Assembly (NCBI GenBank): GCA_000697665.1
Contig: KL197740.1
Span: 379,342 to 443,341, forward strand
DNA length: 64,000 nucleotides
Reading direction: 5' to 3'
DNA from: Jaapia argillacea MUCL 33604
Lineage: Eukaryota > Basidiomycota > Agaricomycetes > Jaapiales > Jaapiaceae
The notes below the pieces were generated by a model. That model worked only from the letters and a program-made list of their open reading frames with translations, made no database searches and was not told the DNA's origin. The position numbers and the translations under genes were made by a program. Below are positions 58,665 to 64,000 of the stretch, in pieces; position 1 is the stretch's first letter; every line of letters begins with the position of its first letter.

Positions 58665-59748
58665 ATGTCTGCCAATAAAGATAAATCCACCTCAAATCCC
58701 TCTTCCAGAAGAAAAAAAGACGCCAATCAGACGACAGAGACTGCTCCTGCAACCCCAACACCAGCCACAAAAAAAAGGAAGACACGATCTGCAGATCAAG
58801 AGAACGTACCAAGCCCCAACCCTACTCCTCAGAACAATCAGGCCAATGGCCCTGGGAAGCATCCCACTCTGGCACAGATCAATGCAGATTTGAAGCGCCA
58901 GCTCGATGAAGCACAAGGTACGAGAGGAAAAGATCCACGAGTCTCGAGGGATCACTAATACCGAGGGTTGTTGCCAGCACTCAAGACCAGAGCTGAGGAG
59001 GCAAAAGCACAAGCTGAGCGGCGATTACGGAAGTTCCGCAAAGCAAGCAAGAAGCAAACAGTCGAGAAAGCCAAGGTACCGCGCCCAAAGGGATCGGCTG
59101 GACGAAAGGCGAAAGGTTTCAGTCTCAAGGTGGCGATGGGGTTGGAGAAAGATGGAGTGACGTACTCTTCCATTCTCGTCAGTCGGATTCTGTCGTTGTG
59201 TTATGTGTGCGTTTGTGGGTGTCGTGACGTAACTCAATCACCTTCCTTTTCTCAGCGCTCCGTGAGGGATCTTGTTACAGCAGCCGGCCTTGATTGCATG
59301 GAAGATTTCCGAAACCAACCCCCGGCAAAACTCGGTGAGATCTACCGTGTTGTGAGTTTCCCGAACCCCACACCTCCCTCCACCCACTCATGAATTGTAA
59401 TTCCAGGCACGCGAGAGGCAGAAGCATCTCAAGAACTTCACGAACAACTGGCCCACAGCAGAAATCGCTCGACAATTCTTAGCGAACCGTCGCAAGGCCG
59501 AAGTGAACCGTAGGAAGGCATTGGCAGAAGCCGGTGATGTGGAACTGGGTCAGAATGAGGAGGGGGGGAATCCATCCCGAGCCGCCAAAAAGCGCAAGGT
59601 GACCTACGAGGATGACGATGAGGATGAGGACGAGGACGATGAGCAGGGGGACGGGAACGGCGAAGATGATGACGATGACGAGGGGGACGAGAGGGACGAG
59701 GGGGACGAGGAGAACTGCGGTGCAAGTTCAGTCCCCATGAATGTCTAG
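58665..59748 (+). CDS. Transposon accessory protein, coiled-coil and acidic
   Basis: Start at ATG 58665 (MSANKDKSTSNPSSRRKKDA). Four exons join in phase through DEAQ-ALKTRAEEAKAQAERR, YSSIL-RSVRDLV and IYRV-ARERQKHLKNF. The order is a basic Ser/Pro/Lys N terminus, a coiled coil (residues about 65-110), and a small conserved-looking helical domain with SVRDLVTAAGLDCMEDFRNQ and NNWPTAEIARQFLANRRKAE. A very acidic tail of Asp/Glu repeats follows to the stop at 59748. It has no enzymatic motif. Its place opposite the transposase suggests a second element-encoded factor, perhaps comparable in role to TnpA of plant En/Spm, which binds subterminal repeats. That comparison is inference. Confidence 0.78.
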
Positions 59749-59895
59749 CCAGTTGTGTCCTATCCACAATCTCGAAGTGCTCAAAATGAAATTTCTATCT
59801 AATTTTTGGCTGCTTTGTCTGAACTATTTGTTGGATCGAACTTCGCTGGAGTATCACACGAAAATGACTGAGATGATCACAGCGAATTTGGTGTA

Positions 59896-60045
59896 CTGTA
59901 TCGTCACGACCAAAGCGGCGGTCACACGTCACAGCCAATTTTCGCCCGTGTGCGCAATAATATTTTCTCGAATTTTCGGATTTTCTGGATTTTCTGAAAG
60001 TCCAAAAATTTCCGAAATCGCGCCGCTTTGGTCGTGACGATACAG
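59896..60045. mobile_element. 150-bp MITE with perfect 25-bp inverted repeats and TA flanks
   Basis: The left end (59896-59920, beginning CTGTATCGTCACGACC) is the exact reverse complement of the right end (60021-60045). Both are bordered by TA, the target duplication of Tc1/mariner-type elements. The 100-bp interior is AT-rich, has no open frame, and itself contains short inverted repeats (GGATTTTC, CTGAAAGTCC). It lies between the accessory gene stop and the right CACTA end, so it inserted into the larger element. Confidence 0.9.
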
Positions 60046-60291
60046 TATCTACACAGCGAACACGAGGAGTGAAAAACATGAAGCGAGACAGTGATTATCC
60101 TTGTGGGGTCAGCTCACGAAGGTACAGCGAAAGTGGACACTTAGTATATGATTTTCACTGCCCAACTGAACCGCAACAGACAGCGTTTTATACCGGATTT
60201 CAGGGGATATCGCTGAGTAACACAGTGGTAATTACAGTTTCTTAGCTGTGAAGCAGACGGTGAAAATCACGACTTCTCAGCAGCACAGTGA

Positions 60292-61195
60292 ATGTCCACA
60301 GATCTTCTGCAGGTCATCAGCAACGAATCGCAACGAGCTCGACTGAAGAAACTCATCAAGGAAGAACATGAAGGATGAGAGAAAGCTTGGTGTGTCCCGT
60401 TCACCGCGTTACCAATGTCTGAGGTTCTGAGATTATACCTTGTGTAGGAAGGAACAGGTTACACCCTGGGATGCGGGCCAAGTCCAACCCCCACTTCGAG
60501 ATCTCATTCAATCTGGCGAGTTGGACCTCCCCAAGTCTGGGAAAGCCCTGGTCCCGGGGTGTGGTAGAGTAAGCTTCACCTCTTGTCATGTTTACTTGGT
60601 ATGTTTGACATGACATGGCTGGGTCTAGGGTTATGATGCGATTTTTATCGCGTCCTCACTTGGGCTGGACACGTTGGCTGTGGACATCTCCCAGACCGCA
60701 GTCAATGCAGCGAATGAGTGCTTTAGGTTTTTTTGAGTGTGATGACGATAATTTCCGTGCCTTTTATCAGACTTTTGGCATCTTCTCCCCCCACCTCAGG
60801 GAAAGCCTCCTTTGAGATCGCCGATTTCTTCACAATTTCGGTTCCAGAAACAGAGAAGTTTGACCTAGTCTATGACTACACGTGAGATAACTGCCTTCGT
60901 ATAAACGTATCCTTGGTCTTAACCGACTTGCAGGTTTTTCGTCGCTATCTTGCCGACCATGAGGCCAGACTGGGCTCGTCAGATGACAGCCTTGGTCAAG
61001 CCAGGAGGGTACCTAATAACCCTCGTCTTTCCTCTCCACCACAACGACGCTGGGCCTCCCTTTCCCGTGGAACTTGGTCATTATGAGGAGCTGCTGAGCT
61101 CAGACTGGGATCGAGTGTACAACAAGGTGCCAGAACACGGTTTACCATCCCACGTTGGTCTGCAACAAATGGTTGTATGGAAGAGAAGGTCCTGA
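60292..61195 (+). CDS. Thiopurine/thiol S-methyltransferase-like gene with early in-frame TGA
   Basis: A class-I SAM-dependent methyltransferase of the TPMT/halide-methyltransferase family. Exons join to VTPWDAGQVQPPLRDLI, the SAM site ALVPGCGRGYDAIFIASSLG, LAVDISQTAVNAANELLASS, ASFEIADFFTISVPETEKFD and LVYDYTFFVAILPTMRPDWA. LVKPGGYLITLVFPLHH and the C terminus LQQMVVWKRRS complete it. The apparent start ATG (60292-60294) gives MSTDLLQVISNESQRARLKK, but codon 29 is TGA (60376-60378) where the family usually has Trp in EGWEKAW. An alternative ATG at 60368 with a weaker donor would skip the stop and give MKDERKLGVKEQVTPW. The gene is either truncated at its N terminus or decaying. Its first codon overlaps the proposed transposon end. 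Confidence 0.75.
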
Positions 61196-63009
61196 GGGGT
61201 GTCTTGCAATGTGCTTGCTTTATGAAAGAACAACAAGACATGCCTCACTTCGCTTCGGCGATGAATTCAAATATATGTACAGGAAAGCACTCGAAAGTGA
61301 ATGCAGAGGCTGACATATGGACCATATGGTACCCTCCAACACACTGGGTAATTCCCACCAACACATAGTGCAGGCTGAGGGCAGAGGGGGCAACACACGC
61401 TCAGTGGGGGAGAGGCAACTGTAGTGTGGTAATAGATGCATGGGACAAAAATTGGAGTGTCACAATCATAATGATACCTCTTGCCAGCTGGGCGAGCATG
61501 AGTTGGAGTCATGAAAGGGTGCCGGGAATTCGGGTTCCTCAGAGGGCAATGGACATGATGTTGGGCAGAAATTTGAGGGCGAAAATCAATCATGTGGGAG
61601 AAACTCATGACAAGTGGGGTGAGTATCAGTCCCCCAACTCCCGAGATGGCTCACCTGAGGCCCCAAGAAGTTCAGGACCCATGTTCCATCCAATCCAGAG
61701 CTACTGTGGCTTCGGTAACAGCCTGTAGTGTTCATAATATGGGGAGATATGCCTTTGTGACAGGATAGTGAATCGTGCCAACCAAAAGTGGTGTTCCAAA
61801 GGCGACACTGTGACATGAGATGTCCATATCCCACACAGTCTTAATTTTCAAATGATCCAACTCCAAGATCCAAAATGTTGTCAATTGGCCATCCAACACC
61901 ACAGCAGCCGACTCCAGTGTCTATGATAGGTTCGAATCCAATTCCATATAATCCAAACTGGCATGTCTTGACACCGACCTAAGCCGTCTTTGCTGATGAA
62001 GTTCTGGTGTCTGGGGTGTACCAGCATTCTTGAGGTGTGCTCACCGTGAAACAACAGGATCAGGTGTCGCTATCAATCATTCCAAAATAGGTGGCATAGA
62101 TGGTCTGTGTTAAGAATCACACTGTGCTATGTCTATTTTCAATTTTCTTGTTATTTGACACTCCTCGTGGATATCCAATCCTTCCATATATGGATCATCA
62201 AGTACTATAATCATACTTCTCCTGAACACAAGGGACAGGTTCACATCCCTTCAACATCCCTCTGATACATCCTTGTTCCTGCACATCCAACCTTTAGTGC
62301 ATCATCCTTCACTTACACTCAACCTCTGTCACTCTGACCCTCTGGTACATCAATACTCCACCTTCTAATACGACCCAGGCCACGGACTACGGACCCCTAT
62401 GTCTCTGACTCATACATCAGACCATCAACTGTGGACTACAGACTACGGACCCCTAACTACGGACTCCTATCCTTCTGACTCACTTCGACTCATGCTTACT
62501 ACTGTCTTACTCATCGCTACTATGGACTATGGACTGTGCTTTGTCTTAGTATATATACTTCCCTGTATTTGCTAGTATTCCCCATCTTGTTCACTTTGTC
62601 AATATAGATCGTTATCTTTATTCACATCGTCCCAACTTGGTCCCTGTCTGATCATCTGTCTGGAAACCTCTGTTAGCTTCTCATCCTCTCGTCGTTCTAC
62701 TTCTGTGGCTGTAGCCTAGGTATCATCAGAGAAGTATCAAGTCTTTCATCGTATACTTCGTTGAAGTAACAGTCTGGATGAACCTCCAGACAATGAAGAC
62801 ATATGGGATGGTGAATTCGACAGGGATTGCTCATCAGCAGTTAGATACGTCGCAAATGATGCTTTGATGGAGGGGTATCTGCAACTGACAGATGCTCCAG
62901 AGGATGATCTCGATGCCGCCATGCTATCCGATCTCAAGCTCATCTGGAAGGTGCCTGTTAATGGTTGAGTGCTTGGGAGTCGGTTGAAGACAGTTGGATG
63001 GTGTGACCA
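61196..63009. other. Gene-poor region with a possible LTR
   Basis: No supported gene in 1.8 kb. Short direct repeats of GGACTAC/GGACCCCTA occur near 62390-62470, and an LTR-like segment is listed separately. Open frames are short on all strands. Confidence 0.45.
62108..62626 (+). mobile_element. Possible solo LTR
   Basis: The segment starts TGTTAAGAATCACAC and ends TTTATTCACA, so it has TG...CA ends of LTR type. It contains a TATA-like GTATATATACTTCCC about 90 bp before the end, as a U3/R promoter would. I see no second copy in the window, no flanking retroelement genes and no clear target duplication, so this is tentative. Confidence 0.35.
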
Positions 63010-63689
63010 CTAGGTATTGTCTGCAGCTAAAGGCAGGCTGGTGGGGCTCATTGTTGAGGCAGGATCTGGCTGCTCGAGGATGGGTTCTATGGGTTGGTAT
63101 GGTAAAGCAATCCTGCCATGACTTTTATTCCGACTGGAATGCTTGCCGCTCATGTATGGTGGCAGAGGAGACAAAAGGGTTGGGTCTGATGATGAGGGTG
63201 AATGCAAAGGTGGTACATCCTGGCGGGAGTGTGAGCACGAGGTATCGGAAGGTGGGTCAAGGGTAATGCTGATCCCAGAACCCAAGGACTGAGAACACGT
63301 AGTTGCAGACCTGATCATCAAAGGGTATGACTCAGCTGTATGACCATCCTTGCTCAACTTCTCTTCACTATGAGGCAAACTCCCACTTCTTCCGAAAAGT
63401 GGAGAGGCGGGCAGGAGCAGTGATAATGAAGGGTCAGTGCTGGCAGAGATAGCTCTGCTGCTCTGGTATGTCCCGTCCCGTGCAAATGTGAATGTGAGGG
63501 TATTGAAGCAGATTCAAGATCGAGGTATTTCGTGGTACTGCTGCTCTGGAGGATTGATACACACCATTGGATCGTCATATGCTTTCTTGCAAAAGGGATG
63601 ATGACAACCACGATTAGCAGGATGAACACTACAGCACCTAAGATGATTCCCACCAACACTCCGCCTGGTACACCGCTGCCTTGACTCAT
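63010..63689 (-). CDS. Small single-pass membrane protein, Ser/Pro-rich tail
   Basis: Start at 63689: MSQGSGVPGGVLVGIILGAV continues into the hydrophobic VFILLIVVVIIPFARK, giving a short outer end, one helix and a basic stop. Downstream the open frame shifts. A second exon, ending at 63010, reads LPHSEEKLSKDGHTAESYPL and later SPSSSDPTLLSPLPPYMSGK, with a PLPPY motif. I could not place the intron between them in phase, so the joined structure is tentative. The layout (Gly-rich helix, Ser/Pro tail) recalls the SKG6-type tails of the cupredoxin proteins at 34-41 kb, but no ectodomain is present. Unknown function. Confidence 0.42.
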
Positions 63690-64000
63690 GGTTATCTACT
63701 CCAATCAAATGGGGTGCTGGTGTCGCCAGAAATATGTGTGATTTTGGGGAATTGGCTACAAAGAAGATTACCAGGGGACATCAGTCGAAATTTGTCAGTC
63801 GACGTGGGCAGTGAATGCATACATCAGGAAAAAGGGTTTGGAACTCAGAGTGCCTAGATGTTATGAGCGCCTTAGCGTTAGCGTAAGGTAGCGAATAAGG
63901 CTTGTACGTTTTTAGGTGTTTCTTGCTAACTAGTACTCAGGCTACGATCTTGAGGCAATAGAGGATGACGAGAATGAGCGAACCGGTTGAAGGATACAAC
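63690..64000. other. Window end, no supported gene
   Basis: Nothing recognised. A small near-palindrome (CGCCTTAGCGTTAGCGTAAGG) lies near 63870. Confidence 0.5.

Larger units (their letters stand above)
54840..60293. mobile_element. CACTA (En/Spm-like) DNA transposon with Tnp2 transposase
   Basis: The element carries a Tnp2 transposase gene (minus) and an accessory coiled-coil gene (plus), transcribed divergently. Its proposed ends are perfect 10-bp inverted repeats, ATTCACTGTG at 54840-54849 and CACAGTGAAT at 60284-60293. These show the CACTG core of the superfamily. Inside each end lie further short CACTG/CACCGTG/AAGCAG motifs like the subterminal repeats of CACTA elements. The flanks both begin with GTCC (54835-54838 left, 60294-60297 right), although on the left one extra G separates this from the repeat. 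That is a suggestive but not clean target-site duplication. The two genes show no frameshift or stop once introns are removed. A 150-bp MITE is nested near the right end. Confidence 0.72.

Noticed and set aside
61925-61960. GGTTCGAATCC string resembling a tRNA T-loop
   Set aside because: Only two base pairs form in the putative T-stem, and no D- or anticodon arm lies upstream at the right distance.

Overview
This is nuclear DNA of a filamentous basidiomycete, most likely an Agaricomycete (mushroom-forming fungus). The genes are broken by many short introns of about 50-60 nt with GT(R)NG donors and YAG acceptors, and intergenic spaces are mostly short. The gene families also fit: TPR-CHAT proteins, caspase-fold proteins, Tnp2/CACTA transposases, and single-pass membrane proteins with cupredoxin ectodomains. 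Most coding regions below had to be joined across introns by eye. Outer coordinates are firmer than every internal splice site.

Layout. 0.3-8.0 kb: a TPR-CHAT protein (minus) lies head to head with a caspase-domain protein (plus). 8.3-12.7 kb: a MetE-like methyltransferase and adenylosuccinate lyase (purine synthesis), both minus. 13.4-15.6 kb: an unrecognised small gene and a PalI/Sur7-type membrane protein. 16-28.2 kb: a run rich in mitochondrial and housekeeping genes. It holds mitochondrial RNA polymerase (RPO41), F1Fo-ATP synthase subunit h divergent from the F1-ATPase inhibitor, a predicted seven-span membrane protein, the mitochondrial citrate carrier and uroporphyrinogen-III synthase.

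29-41.8 kb is the most unusual part. Three plus-strand single-pass membrane proteins (Pro/Ser-rich, Gly-rich membrane segment, two with a PPPY motif) are followed by three tandem minus-strand paralogs. Each of these has a signal peptide, a cupredoxin domain with apparently intact type-1 copper ligands, one membrane helix and a cytosolic tail with short conserved motifs. 43.3-52.2 kb: glycogen phosphorylase and a large Msb1/Mug8-domain morphogenesis protein, convergent. 52.5 kb: an intron-containing tRNA-Ala(AGC).

53.2 kb to the end is transposon-rich. It holds an intron-bearing, internally deleted duplicate of glycogen phosphorylase and an apparently intact CACTA/Tnp2 element of about 5.4 kb with two divergent genes. 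A 150-bp TA-flanked MITE is nested in that element. A thiopurine-methyltransferase-like gene follows, whose apparent ATG abuts the transposon end and which carries an early in-frame TGA. Beyond it are a possible LTR and a small single-pass membrane protein gene.
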